Assembly: GCF_026914265.1 (NCBI RefSeq)
Contig: NC_069126.1
Location: 77,069,232 to 77,133,231 of the forward strand
DNA length: 64,000 nucleotides
Direction: 5' to 3'
Source: Mya arenaria
Taxonomy: Eukaryota > Mollusca > Bivalvia > Myida > Myidae
The notes under the pieces were generated by a model. That model had not been told where the DNA came from. It saw only the letters and a list, made by a program, of their open reading frames with translations, and did not search any database. Position numbers and translations under genes: made by a program. Below, piece by piece: positions 36,557 through 48,349 of the stretch. Position 1 is the first letter of the stretch. Each line of letters starts with the position of its first letter.

Positions 36557-37061
36557 AGGGACTGTACACAAGAACCAAAACAAAAGTTTTTTTCTGTAAC
36601 GAACCTCGGGACAATTATCTAATAGAATGTGTTACGCTTTGATATCATATTTGTAATAAAAGTATCAAAATGTAAAAATAAATTTGTGTCGGAGACCGGG
36701 TTCGAACCCGTGTCGCCAAAATTGCAGTCCAGCGGCGTATCCACTGAGCCACCACGGCTTACTTTTAATTGGTGACATAATTAAATTATACACCTACCTC
36801 GGTAAAATAATGTGATAACACTGACTAGCCAATCACACATAAGGAATACTAGTAAATTCTACCTGCTAGACATACCCAGTTATCTTTTTTAATGGAAATA
36901 ATAAGAAATAACTGCTAAACTTAAATAAACTGTAAACTATGTGGTACTTCAGTTAATAAGTTTCAATGCATTGTACACATCGATGCCAAGTTTATGTCAG
37001 TTTTCGACAATTTTCTCTTTTTTTCGCTATGTTATCATATCATATATGGAGTACAGCCCCT
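36557..37061. repeat. TTAA-flanked MITE carrying a tRNA-like promoter
   Basis: The left end TTAA|agggactgtac (36553-36567) and right end gtacagcccct|TTAA (37051-37065) form an 11-bp inverted repeat with one mismatch, inside a TTAA duplication. In the matching place of block B (about 54440-54460) the flanks are joined without the element, so it inserted into block A after the duplication or was lost precisely. The interior holds a tRNA-like region on the minus strand. No transposase is present. Confidence 0.8.
36688..36758 (-). ncRNA. tRNA-like sequence with A and B boxes inside the MITE
   Basis: On the minus strand: gccgtggtggctcagtggat (A-box-like tggctcagtgg) and, about 35 bp on, a perfect B box ggttcgaaccc. 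The putative anticodon loop ctgcaat would give GCA (Cys), but the stem relies on G-T pairs and the acceptor ends do not pair. It is therefore a tRNA-derived Pol III promoter of SINE type, not a working tRNA gene. Confidence 0.55.
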
Positions 37062-37065
37062 TTAA

Positions 37066-39119
37066 CCACACCGTAAATATCACCAACAGCACACACGATT
37101 AAATGGGCATGTTGTGGGCATCGTATACCTTACATACATTATTTAACTGTAATAAGTATCTATTGCACATCAAAGATTTATGAAAGTTGCGGATAAAAAG
37201 AACTAATGCAGATAAAAAGCCAAGCATTTACAAATTGTACAGCATAATATATGGTATGTGTATAATCGATTTCATTTTTCATTTGTTTTGTATATCTTAT
37301 CAATATTTTACATTCCAATCGTCCACGAACACAACATACCGCTGAATGACAATCCAACTTCACAAACTAGGCCAGATTTAAAACACTTCGGCCCAATTAT
37401 AAAAATTCAAATGACCTGGAAAACTGTACCAACTTCACCATTGCAACGAGTATGAACAAGCAATGTGCTAAAGCAATGTATTTTCAATATTGACATTGAT
37501 AGCAACATCCACATTGATAGATAATGTAAGGGTATATTTATCAGCTTTTTATTTTACCAAAAAAGCAGTTCTGAATTCGGGCAAAACGACGTATCCGATG
37601 ATGGAAATCTTGGGATTCGGAATGTAAATTATTTATGTCATGAGTTCTGACGGCGTCCACATCATCCATTCAAAACAACCATTTGTCTAACTCAACCGTT
37701 TTCGTAACAAAGGCGATGACGAAACTGAAATGCTTGTTTCAAATGAAACGAAACTAATTTTAACCATTGTTAGACTATCTCTATATGATTAGCTTGCATA
37801 TTACCGATATGTAACGTTCTATTAGTTGTCTTTCTCTGCACTGTGTACCTTAAGGTATTTAGAAAACATCAGTGTTAACGTGTACGGTTGCCAGTCTTAT
37901 TTGTTTTAACGAGAATCATCAACGGTGTTTTGCCTGTAATACTAAAAAGCCCTTCGTGTATATTATTAAAAAACATTTTAATCTATAAATCCTCATCGTA
38001 CAAGGGCGGTCAATTTGGGTAAATACATAAACGCTATCGTAGCTAAATGAAAGCATTATCAAGTCTTGAACTTCGCCGTAAACTATCTTATAAACCACAG
38101 CAAGAAAAACCCCATCCATTCCCGCCAATATCCTTCCGCCAATCAATTGTCAACATCGTCTCGCAATTTATACATAAATAGGTTATTGGTCATATGCTTA
38201 TTTGAGGTATCGGAAAGAAATGTTAGACGATGCTCACTCTTATCCAATCAATCGACATTCGGTATTTCATTTCTCATAAACATATTGTTTATTATCACCA
38301 CAAGTACCTTTAAACATCCTAAAACACGATTCCCTCGAGACAAAATGGATCACTTCAAAACAGCCAAACCTGAAATTGTTTTAATATACATTAATTTGTA
38401 AGCTTCTTAGGCACAAAGTGTGTTCGACAAAGTGCCTAACTTATTTCATGGTCTAATTATAATAATTTAATATACTTTCAATGACGTGTCTTGGTTAAAT
38501 ACATTTTAAACCAACCTGTTAATAATTTTTCACACTGGAACAAAAGTTAAAATGGGATGAAAAGAAGCGAATACAGCAGTACCGTAGTTACTAAACATTA
38601 TTTTAGTTGCCCCTTATCATTTCTTTGCCCAACATGTCAAACGTCATGTTCAAGTCAACATTTTTTGAAAACGTTGTTCGCACAGCTTATTGTTAGTCAG
38701 TTGGTCAAGGCTGTGGTAACCTTTATTCGACGGGTTTCTTATAAACAAGATTTTTTAATCTATGGTCCCCAAACCTAGAATATCGGTCACAAACAAAAGA
38801 TGACCGCCATAAATTTCAGATCAGTCCGTCAAAAGTCAAGATGGAAGATACCCATTTAATATTTAAATTGGTAATGCATTAGTTTCCAAAAGGCGGTCAA
38901 CACATTCAATTCCATGGACTCCTTGCTATTTGAGTGGTTAACAGGTCAAATTTCGAGATAACTGCCACATTTAATACTTTGCTGACATTTATGCCTTCAT
39001 GTTCATGTTTCTGACAAAGCCACGTCCAGTTACATGCATCACTTCAGTGAATAATGAGTAGATTACGTACAATTACCAATTGTACATAAATAACAAAAAC
39101 AAATACAAACATCCAGTTC
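37066..39119. other. Intergenic part of block A, paralogous to about 54.45-55.89 kb
   Basis: No intact gene. A 111-codon open frame at 38066-38401 is not preserved in the block B copy, so it is probably not coding. 38557-38990 is shared with block B and looks like an old repeat ('gatgaccgccataaattt', 'aaaggcggtcaacac'). Confidence 0.4.
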
Positions 39120-40720
39120 AGATGCATAATTGTTAACCATAACCTCTCTATTTAGCAGTATAACAAAAGGCTCGTCATTGCGATTTGCCTGCTCCTACAA
39201 TGGCAGTGACAATGGCATTGTAAACTACTCGTGTATCTGGTACCAAAACAGGCGAAGTGTTGTAACCATTCAGCTGTCACCTTGCAAGTCATATGGAAGA
39301 CCGGCACTTGCCGCAGACACGTTTGATCTTGCTTGTGGCACGTTTACTTGCAGAAATATTACCCGAGAAATCCTAAAGACGAACTCTCCTGTGCTGCAAT
39401 CATTGGAGTGGGACATATGCCTAGTCAAAATTTAATAACAGTGGATGTTCTATGTAAAAGCTGCAATAATGATTTACAGTATCGTTTTCAGAATATTTTT
39501 ATGAGAATAAGATTTCTCAAACATTTTGCAGTGCTTTCGCCATCCTCATTCAAATGTTTACCACCATTAGCACCGGTTGACCTTCTTCAGTTGGACAATA
39601 GTTTTCTAACCTAACGACCAGGATACAGAGTTTATTATATGGGAAATGTCATCGCGATTAGAACGTTAGTTATGAGAAAGATTGTGTCGAACATAAGTGA
39701 TCCACCGTTTGTTGGCCTTCAGCCAGATCCTGCTGTGAATGATTTTTACTGTGATTCTATAATTAATTTCAATTCAGCATCAGGAATGTCACTTTATATC
39801 TAAATGGGAATAAGTGGAAGTCTACTGTCAAAGCTGAAGGTCAAGAATGTCATAGCAATGTAATAACGATTGATGTAGATGGTTATGACTTAAATGATTC
39901 TTAAATGGTCTCATGGGTTGTCTTTTATTTGTCAAGCTTTTTATGACTGACTGGGATCGACTGCATTATATACCCCAAAAGCGTTGTTGCCTTTTAACAT
40001 GTGTTATTAACAATGAATTATCGTTTCTCTTGTTTAAAATATGTGTTGGGTACACATGAGTATACAAATTAATTATTTGTTTGACTCAGAACTCTGTGAA
40101 CGACAAATCATTTTCACGATGGGTATCGAAGAAATTATTTTTTTAGCTATTGACACTAGCGTGTAAGTGCAAACGTAAAATGTTAAGGTTTTGGATGGGT
40201 TTTCGAATTAGCCCGGCGTGCAACATTATAACATGTTGAAGATGTTTATTTAAACGGATCATCCAGTGTCTGCTCATCTTATGACGCTTTCCTAGGACCT
40301 AATATGACAATGTACACCTATGGATGTTTAAACCTGACAAAGATTGTATTACCAATCCTAAAAATCATGCTTCAGAACACAGGCATTCGTTGATTTTTCC
40401 AAAATTGAATTCATTTCCATTTTTTTTGGTTTTTAGTTTCTTTCTTTTATTCATCACGGATCTTTTCTTTTTACAGTGCAAGCTATTTCTGTGGTATTAT
40501 GACTTCCGGTGATGGACGCATTTACTGTTTTAGAGAACAGCTCGTTTCTTCTAGAATGCATCGTACCAAATTCACTGCCACACCAGAGTTTATCAGCAAA
40601 TCATTGTTTGCGTATAATAACTGTAAAATCTGTCACTAAAATAAAATACTATAAAAATTGTCAGAACGGTCAATCATTTAACAGAGACTATATGATATTT
40701 TATGTTTTAGAGTCTGTAAA
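39120..40720 (+). pseudogene. Decayed Ig-like gene relic, block A
   Basis: The first piece (about 39140-39460) reads as an Ig V-like domain: RFACSYNG, then YSCIWYQNRR (core Cys and Trp), LSPCKSYG, DLACGTFTCRN. A one-base deletion shifts the frame before ELSCAAIIGVG-like sequence. Further homologous pieces (about 39540-39900, 40090-40400, 40480-40720) contain several stops. A second copy of the same relic is at 55890-57610 with different lesions. It does not match the exons of receptors A-C closely, so it is a separate Ig-superfamily gene that died in, or before, the duplications. No transmembrane or tail exon was found. Confidence 0.6.
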
Positions 40721-41930
40721 GAGTTAACGCTTTTGCTTTATTATACATATGGTTTCCATTTACATGTTATTAGACCTGTTTAGACATCATTTTTGAAGCA
40801 TTTTCATTGATTTAAAGAAAAATGATTCGAAAATTGATTTAAATAGTAAAAAAATGTACTCTCAAAACCAGCATAAAAATCTGGTCATAGTTCCACAAAA
40901 TGTATCAGTGTTACAATATATTGGTCATTTCTTCTCATGATTTGTGATTGAAAAGTGTTGTGGTATCTTTTAGGTTTATGAACTCACTGTTATTGTAATA
41001 TCAACCACAACACTGACCTCCAGATAAGACATGTTTACAGGGAAACTGAAGAGTTGGTATAAATGCGAAGGACTTGTTTATAAAAGTTCACAAATCTTGA
41101 CTGGGATTTATTACATGTTTTTAGCACATTTAGATATAAATAGTAAAACATGATTAAATCCTTTCAATGAAAATTAGTGTATCTAACTAAGGATATTAAA
41201 CAAATGGTTAAACATTATTTAATCCTTTAATAAAATATTAGTTTAAAATAATTTGAACATAAAGGTAAAATTAATCAAGATGCACAGTTTACATCAAGTC
41301 AATGTAAGAATATAAAATGTATTCCTCAGTGCTGTGTGTTATGAACGTTTTATGTTTATTTCAATGTGGTTAAGCTGTATGGTAGTGTCACCAGAAGTGA
41401 CCCATATACGCAAATTGTATATCAATTCCAAACTTACTAAATACTATTTCGATTTAAATGTTTATTAATAATTCTGATGATCTATTTCCCAGGTTTAAAC
41501 TTGTCCCGGAAATTATCTCCATCGAGTCATGTAAACTATATATTTGTTTATGTTCTTTATTTTGCGCCATATTTTCTTATTCCTCAAATAGGGTAGATCT
41601 GTTTTCTAGTTATCAATTTAGATTTAACTTTAATCATCGTAAACCTGTATAAAGATTAACAATACATGTACATTGATTATTTTTATTTACTCAACTTGGT
41701 GTTCATTTTAAATGCTGACTCGAGTTCAATTCACTCAAAAATGTAACAAAATAATGAAACTATGACACTAAGATAATTTCAATTTACGCTAAAAATCTTT
41801 ATTGAAATGCACCCCAGACCAGCTATTACATTCCCGCAAGTGGCATTTGATAATCAATTAAAGGTGTCAACTCTATTTGAATTATGTTTTTGCAGACTTA
41901 AGAAAGGACTTGTTTAAAATTTGGTAAATT
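40721..41930. other. No gene recognised; paralogous to about 57.6-59.25 kb
   Basis: AT-rich sequence with scattered homology to block B (for example 'ggaaactga(a/g)gagttggta' at 41041 and 58445). No coding potential recognised. Confidence 0.4.
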
Positions 41931-41939
41931 TGGACACCT

Positions 41940-42350
41940 TGAAAACGCATTGCAGTGGCCCTGAAGTCGACCGGGTAGGAATTATGATTCGAAATTTAGG
42001 AGGCTAGTATCTTCCACTACCTTGCTGCCATGCTCCCTAAATCTTTGCGATGTCCTTCACGAAGCGTCTGTAAAACGACCCTGTCGTTTCGGGCAGTTGT
42101 AGCATTTTACGCTCTGACCCCTCCACTGCGTCGATTTTGTTCGGCCGCCTCCTCCAGCCTCTCAATCCTTTGAAGCAAGCGATTAATTAGCACGCGCTGG
42201 TATCCCGTACCTGCTTTCATTGTCTTCTTCCGGCTGCTCACCGTCACACGTACATCATACTGATTGGCGCCCATTTCCGCATCTTGTCCCACTCATCATC
42301 AGGATCTAGTTCACGGTATAATACACAGCGTCGTCGACATTCCTAGGCTT
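41940..42350 (-). mobile_element. Fossil of an LTR retrotransposon (gag-like, Ty3/gypsy type), block A
   Basis: A GC-richer island whose minus-strand sequence resembles the gag region of molluscan Ty3/gypsy elements, including a zinc-knuckle-like stretch. It is broken several times, with no LTRs or polymerase visible. A homologous fossil sits at the same place in block B, so the insertion is older than that duplication. Assignment is tentative. Confidence 0.35.
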
Positions 42351-42788
42351 CTAGCTAAACTTCACGGCAACTTGTGCCTCCTGGTCTAGAATAACATCAT
42401 AAAACCTAATTAGAATGTCATGCTCCCTTTCGACAATTTCATTTAATTAAATAAAAACTTTCTGTCATATGCAAGATGACATACGATTCGGTATATAATA
42501 TCGGCTACAAATATTTTATGTTAAAAGGGATTTATGTTGGTTCAAATCATGACTTAGGGTTGGCAGGGTTCCATTCTGTATTATGCTTATCCCATCCTAT
42601 AGCCCCACCATTATGCTTTTTACTTAGGCTTTAATTATTATTGCGTCAGGAGAACATGTCTGTGTTCTTGTTTAGAAATTTTAAATTAATCTTGAGCTTT
42701 TAAAAAATATCAAACAAAATGTCTATATCAGGCAAACAATCAAACGCCAATCCCCCATTACTCATAGTCAGCAACAGTTTTCAATGAA
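42351..42788. other. Upstream region of receptor B
   Basis: Non-coding; strongly similar to the region upstream of receptor C (59820-60170) and weakly to that of receptor A. Confidence 0.4.
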
Positions 42789-42822
42789 CAATCTCGGAAT
42801 GTGAAAGTGGTAAACTTCCGTA
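42789..42822 (+). promoter_or_regulatory. Conserved upstream block of receptor B
   Basis: 'aatctcggaatgtgaaagtg' followed by 'gtaaacttccgt', about 105 bp before the start codon. It contains ACTTCCGT, an ETS-type core. Shared with the other two copies in sequence and distance. Confidence 0.4.
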
Positions 42823-42925
42823 AATTAATAAAGTTGTTTAAGTCATTTTTTTATTCTGTTCATATATAATTGTTCCTGATAATGATACTGCATCTTTGTA
42901 TTTAAGCAATCAATGCACGTACAAA

Positions 42926-45900
42926 ATGGATGCCAGTTTTTACGTTATTTTATGTTGCCTTGGTAAGCATTTTCAATATATAAACAAGTATGTGTTACTT
43001 TTGACAAAGTATAACATTTGTTTATTTTCTTGAAGAACATCAAATTAAAACTCTCTATGTTTAATGAAAATATGTCTTAGAATTTGCAGCTTTGCTATGT
43101 GTTAAATAATCTCAGACGATATCAGTCTTAATGACCTTGATATTAAAATGTGCTAGTCGATAACTTTGTTTATTTCCTAAAATATGTATATATATTTATT
43201 AAATAAATAGTATCTAAGATATATACATAGTTTTATATATATTTATATTCATAATGCTTAGAGGAAATACACGTCGTCAATTGATCCCGTGTGGATCAAG
43301 AACAATAACGAAACAGATTGAGAACAGAAACGCAACCTTCAAATAACACCATTATTCATCATTTTGCCATAAAATGAAATGGTGTACTATATTTATTATG
43401 CTTTTTCAATTTAATTCCAGTTCTTGTCGGAGAGGGTCTTCTGCTACCAAATTCCTGTGGAACACTTACCGTTATGAAACCAACGTTTATGAATAGAAAC
43501 GTCACCTTGAAATTTGTCGCTCAACATCGATGGATTTCAAACATTGTCTGGAAGTATGCTTTGGAGTTTGGTGCCGGGTTACAAACGTTATATGGCTTGG
43601 AGGAACGATCAACTTTTGACGATGGGGTCTACTATGATACTATGTCGTTCGTCGCTTATAAACATTGCAATAATTCGAAATTTCATGTTCAATGCAGCCA
43701 TGAGAATATAACATCAAACACTGTGAAGCTACACTTACAAGGTATGTATACACATACATATCTTTATTTACCGGTACTTTTTATACCGGTAAACGAAACC
43801 ATTCCTTTTGCATTATTCCGTTTATTTGTCTTAAAAAATATATCTCCGTCTTGAAATATCTAAAATTTCAGAAATCAGTCCAAACTGTGGCAATCTAGTG
43901 CTGTTATCCCCTGAAGTAAAATATGGAAAACATGTTGCAATCGGTTATTATCCTCCTGATACATTGGTCAAAGAGAACGATTTGTACCATGAACGTACAT
44001 GGCTGAATGGGCTTGAACATCCCGTACATCTTCGAAATGACACTTACAAAGAGAGAAAAATGTCTGATTATTTGTACACTCTAAACATATACAATTTCAC
44101 GGAGAGCAAAGCTGGGCGTTACGCTTTGAAGTGTGATGAATCAATTGTATCAAGCACAAACTGGTTACACAAACATGCTACAGGTAAGTCTCGGCTCCTT
44201 TTTTCTATTCAATTTAGCGATAATTACAGATGGAACATATTTTTACTTTTCCTGATTTTCTTTGGCATATTGACTTGGATAAGAGTGAGGTTGTGCACAC
44301 ATACTGGTTTAAACCCCCAGTACATTTACATTTTACTGACCGTTACAAGGCGGTACCTAACAATCCTTGATAAACATACCTAGTTTTTTTTTATATATAG
44401 TATGTATACATTGTGCTGTTTGTTGAGTTTTGTGCTGTTCTTCCATGTTTCTTGTTGTTTTTTTATGTTCTATGTCTTTGGCGTTTACTCAGTGCAATTA
44501 AACCGGGTTTATGTTTAAACGTTTTTGCTACTGAGCTTGTTTCTGTAGTTTTTCGCATAAATATTGTTATTTTAACTAGCATTTCACTCATGTTTCAGAT
44601 AAGCAGCTAATTGGACCCATACGGGATGAATGTGTTTACGGCAATGCAAACACTACCATTTATTGCAACACAAGTCGTACGACAGGAAAAACTCATGTGA
44701 CCCTTTCCATTGGGAGTGAAGCAATTACAATGACAGAAGACGAAAGTCAGCCCGGGTTATATGCGGTTGGACTCGACGTAAACACTTGGAGGGACCATGA
44801 CGGTGATATTGTAACTTGCAATGTCTCTAACGATAATTATATACACGACCAGAAAAGTTCAGCAAAATTATTTTACATGGGTAATTTCTATTTTTATTTT
44901 GCTCAAAGAGGAATGTGGCTGCGCATATATATTTTTGTGATAAGAGCAGAACTGAGTAATAGTCATTTCTCAATAGTTTGTATTAGTTCAAATCACACCA
45001 GTTGTTTTTTATAATGTGTATAAAGTATTTAAAAGAAGCAAGAGTTCTGATATGTAATCCTTTGTAAATCATTTTACAAGTTGAAATAAGTTGTATCTGT
45101 ATGCCATGGCATGCATGGATACAATGTTGTTGTCTTTAATTAGAGAAAGGTTCGGATCCTATTTTGAACATGCCAGAATACATCCACGATGAAAATACGA
45201 CAGTCAGTTGCGAAGTGTCTAATGCACGACCACCTGCGTCGATTGAAATATTGGTAGACAATCAAGCCATCATTGAAGCTGTTAAAAGTGATATATTGGA
45301 CGAAACGTCAAAACCATTCGCTTGTAAAGCTTCGATATTGAAGATAGACAAGAATTGGAATGGAAAGGAAATATGTTGTCGTAAAAATTCTGTGTTTAAC
45401 GGACTTTTAGAAGCCACCTGTAAAACATTAAACATAAAGTGTAAGTTCATGTATGGTGTACAATTCAATTCATACATTTAATCATGCAGTTTTCCCTATA
45501 CATGTTTATTATCATTATTATTTTTTATTTATTTGTTCTTCATATTTTTATAAGATTCTCAAATGAAATTGATTATTAAGTCTTTGCGCTTCAAATGACC
45601 AAATATTCAATTAAAGCAACTTGTTTTACGAGCATCCAATCCTCCATATGTAATAACCTTAACATAAATCTTCCAAATAAATATCACTTCTTTACAACAT
45701 TGGGACGCTTGAAAAAGTTTATTCTGAAACAAGATGTGTCACATAAACACAAACAAATGTAACTAATAAGTAATACATATTTGTTTTTAAAGTTTCTTTG
45801 TAATGATCTGTTTCCATCATTTCAGTGCTTACTCAACCCTTGACCTTTTCCCTCGATGAAGTACAGAATAGTACTCCGTATTTTGATTCCACGACAGGCG

Positions 45901-48337
45901 AAACCGATCTAAAAGGTAGTTCAATGAATAAAATACGTGCAAATGGTCTATGTAACGGGACGAAATGCGGGTCAAGTACAAATATAGCGACAAAAGGTGG
46001 GATAAAGAAAGAAAAACCAACAAATTCTAGGGAAAATGGAACTAAATTCCGCCAAGAATATATGTCTGCTGCAAGTATGGAGTATTTCAAACTTTTTCAT
46101 ATAACCTAAGTCCATAATATTTGACATTGTTTATTTTCTGTGTTGATTAAGTTTGATTTAAAGATATTTTCGACACTGGTGCCTTTTCAAGTCATGTTTC
46201 TTTCAAGTCATGTTTCTTGATCGCTATTACAGGCGACAACAGTACACGGTCGTTCAAGTTTTCGTTGGAGCCAATTTTGATAGGAACAGTAGCATTTGTT
46301 GTTCTCTGTATTTTCGTTGCGTCAGCAAGTAAGTAGTATAGTGTCTTTAATTATTTAAGAATTTTATTGAGGACGTTTGTTCGTCTGTTTCTCATATCAC
46401 TCAAATCGCATAGGTAAGTACCATTTTCAGTGGTTCTCTATTTTCTATTTTGAATTATTCTGAATAAGAAGAACATTAATTAGTACTATGAGTGGGCAAG
46501 GTACGTGTCGACGCGTAAGACTATTCTTTACAATCTAACGCATGTATTAGTGAATACATGTAAATCTATTTTGGAAATATTGATTATTTTAACAGAAGAT
46601 CACATATCCATACCACATTTCAGGAACACTGGCACCGTGGCTTAAAGGAAGAAGCAGAACCAGGTTAGTACTACGATTACAACTCGTCTTTTTACTTTGT
46701 CCCAAACAAACTATGAACTTTCGTTTTTATTCATTTGTTGAAATTCATTTCATAAACTAGACAATTTCATATACGAATGTAATTGTGTGTGAAATTTGTA
46801 TTACATAGTGATCCGGGCAAAGCAGAAGGTAAGTTATTCTTTTTTGAAATACTATTCAGTATAAAATAATATTAATTTATATGCTAAGTTTTGGGCGTGA
46901 TAGATTTCCATTTATTTCAACCAAATATATATGTGTGTTTTATGTCACTTATTTCTCATTTAAAAACAAATTTTTCTTCGATGTAAACAAATATTTTGAT
47001 TTTTGTTTTCATTCTGAACGATTTCTCAGTATATTGAAAGCATTTCAATTTTGCTATGAAGGATATGAATTTTGATAAAAGGAAATAAAATGAATAATAA
47101 TCTGTCTACGTAGCTCATAAAATTTAATGAACACTATGTGGCTAGACTAACAACTTCAACCGATTATATTTTATAACAGTAACATCAGCGATCGAAGCCA
47201 CCCACTCTCATGATACAAATGAATATGTGGATATGCCTGAGGGATCAATGCATATGAATGCGGCTCACGATTTCGAAGACAATTATGTCGAATTGAAGAT
47301 ACGGGAAGACTCAATGATGGCCCGGAAGCCAATCACAGCTATGAAGGTATTCCAGAGCAAATGAACAGTCGTAATTAGTTTTCTGTTGTACTTATTGTTT
47401 ATCATTATGTAGTTAATTAGGTCCATAAATGTAGTATTTTAGCTGGAGGCAAACATCAACGCAATTTAAAAAAAAATAATTTTGAAAGGAAATAGTTACT
47501 ATTATAAGAATTTCATTCCACTTACTGTTTTACAGCCTACATAAACACAGCGGTAGAGCTTAAGCTTACAATTCTCCTTTTAATGAGTTTTAAGACTTTT
47601 AAAGGAAATTAATTTATAGATCATCACGATGAACTTTGTGTTTGTTTATAATTGAGATAAAGCTTGTGATCATCATAGGTACGTGTGTGCGTGCGTGTGT
47701 ATTGTGTGCGTGTATGTATACGCGTGTGTGTTTGCGTGATTTTATGCTTGCACTTTGGTGTGTGTGAGCGCGCGCGCGTGTGTAAGTGTGTGTGCGTGCT
47801 AGTGCTAGTGCGTGTGTGTGTGTGTGTGTGTGTATGTGTGCGTTCGTATGTGTGTGTTTGTGTGCGAGTGTGTGTGTTTGTGTTTTGTATACATGCTTAT
47901 CTTAACAGTAGGATTGTTATACGGGTTTAGAATTCAGAACTAATGTTGATATGTACATTTTGTGAAAAATAAATGAGAACAAAATAAGCTTGTAACTTGG
48001 CAAAATGAATCCTGATTCTTAAACCTGTTATGCTTAAAACAGGGCCAGGCTAAGTACTGCTATCAAAAGCTTTTGTATTAGTATACTCTGACATCTATAT
48101 TTGTTGATAATTCCTAATTCAATCATATTTATCACGTTAACATGTATGTATAGTTAACAATAACTTTTACAGTCAAAGCATGCGAAAAGCAGTCTGATTT
48201 ACGCGGATCTGGACATTAACCATCTACAGAAAGCCTGTGTCGGTCCGATACCTGAACCACGCCCAAAAAGACAAAATGAAGCAACGGTGTATCAAGATAT
48301 AAACTTTTCTAACACAAGACCTGCGGTGCCTCACTAA
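42926..48337 (+). CDS. Receptor B: Ig-like type I membrane receptor with ITIM and ITSM-like tail
   Basis: Eleven coding exons: 42926-42962, 43421-43741, 43872-44183, 44599-44880, 45144-45440, 45826-46074, 46233-46328, 46624-46663, 46809-46828, 47180-47346 and 48173-48337; 661 aa. Same plan as receptor A, but without the fifth Ig-like domain: exon 5 (phase 1) joins directly to the stalk exon (phase 1), so the frame holds. Signal peptide FYVILCCLVLVG; Ig-like domains at residues about 13-119, 120-223, 224-317 and 318-416 (the last with VSCEVSN, IEILVDNQ and GKEICC); Asn/Thr/Lys-rich stalk 417-499; membrane helix PILIGTVAFVVLCIFVASA within 500-531. All four tail tyrosines are kept: Y567VDM, Y587VEL, L615IYADL and T645VYQDI. 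The tail is better conserved with A than the ectodomain, which suggests constraint on signalling and freedom in ligand binding (by eye, not measured). It is most similar to receptor C. Confidence 0.88.
43184..43245. repeat. Short AT-rich microsatellite in receptor B intron 1
   Basis: Interrupted 'tatatatatt' tracts at the place where receptor C intron 1 has two long pure (AT)n runs. Confidence 0.7.
44278..44566. repeat. Repeat insertion in receptor B intron 3
   Basis: Receptor C intron 3 runs 'tattgacttg|ttattttaac' without a break; receptor B has about 289 bp at that junction. The insert contains 'ggtttaaacccccagtac', 'gtgctgtttgttgagttttg' and 'aaaccgggtttatgtttaaa', phrases of a common bivalve short interspersed element. 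It arrived after B and C separated, or was lost from C. It does not touch the splice sites. Confidence 0.65.
45555..45676 (+). pseudogene. Relic of exon 6 (fifth Ig-like domain) in receptor B
   Basis: Aligns with the two ends of receptor A exon 6 (309 bp): the left part still matches around 'tcttgttttac' and 'tccaatcctcc', and the right end keeps 'aatcttccaa'. About 190 bp are missing from the middle, an in-frame stop follows the start, and the donor gtaagt has become ataaat. The exon can no longer be spliced or translated. Because it was phase 1 at both ends, skipping it leaves the receptor in frame. Confidence 0.8.
47675..47885. repeat. (TG)n-rich microsatellite in receptor B intron 11
   Basis: About 210 bp of interrupted gtgtgt/gcgcgc, longer than the homologous tract of receptor A. 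An open plus-strand frame through it is an artefact of the dinucleotide repeat. The intron number follows the receptor A exon numbering. Confidence 0.9.
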
Positions 48338-48349
48338 AAATAATAAGAT

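Noticed and set aside
36688-36758. A functional tRNA-Cys gene
   Set aside because: A and B boxes are good, but acceptor ends do not pair, stems are poor, and it lies inside a mobile element.
38066-38401. 111-codon plus-strand open frame in block A
   Set aside because: The paralogous sequence near 54.9-55.2 kb does not keep the frame, and there are no splice or domain signals.
47685-47930. Plus-strand Cys/Val/Arg-rich open frame in receptor B
   Set aside because: It is a translation of the (TG)n microsatellite in the last intron.
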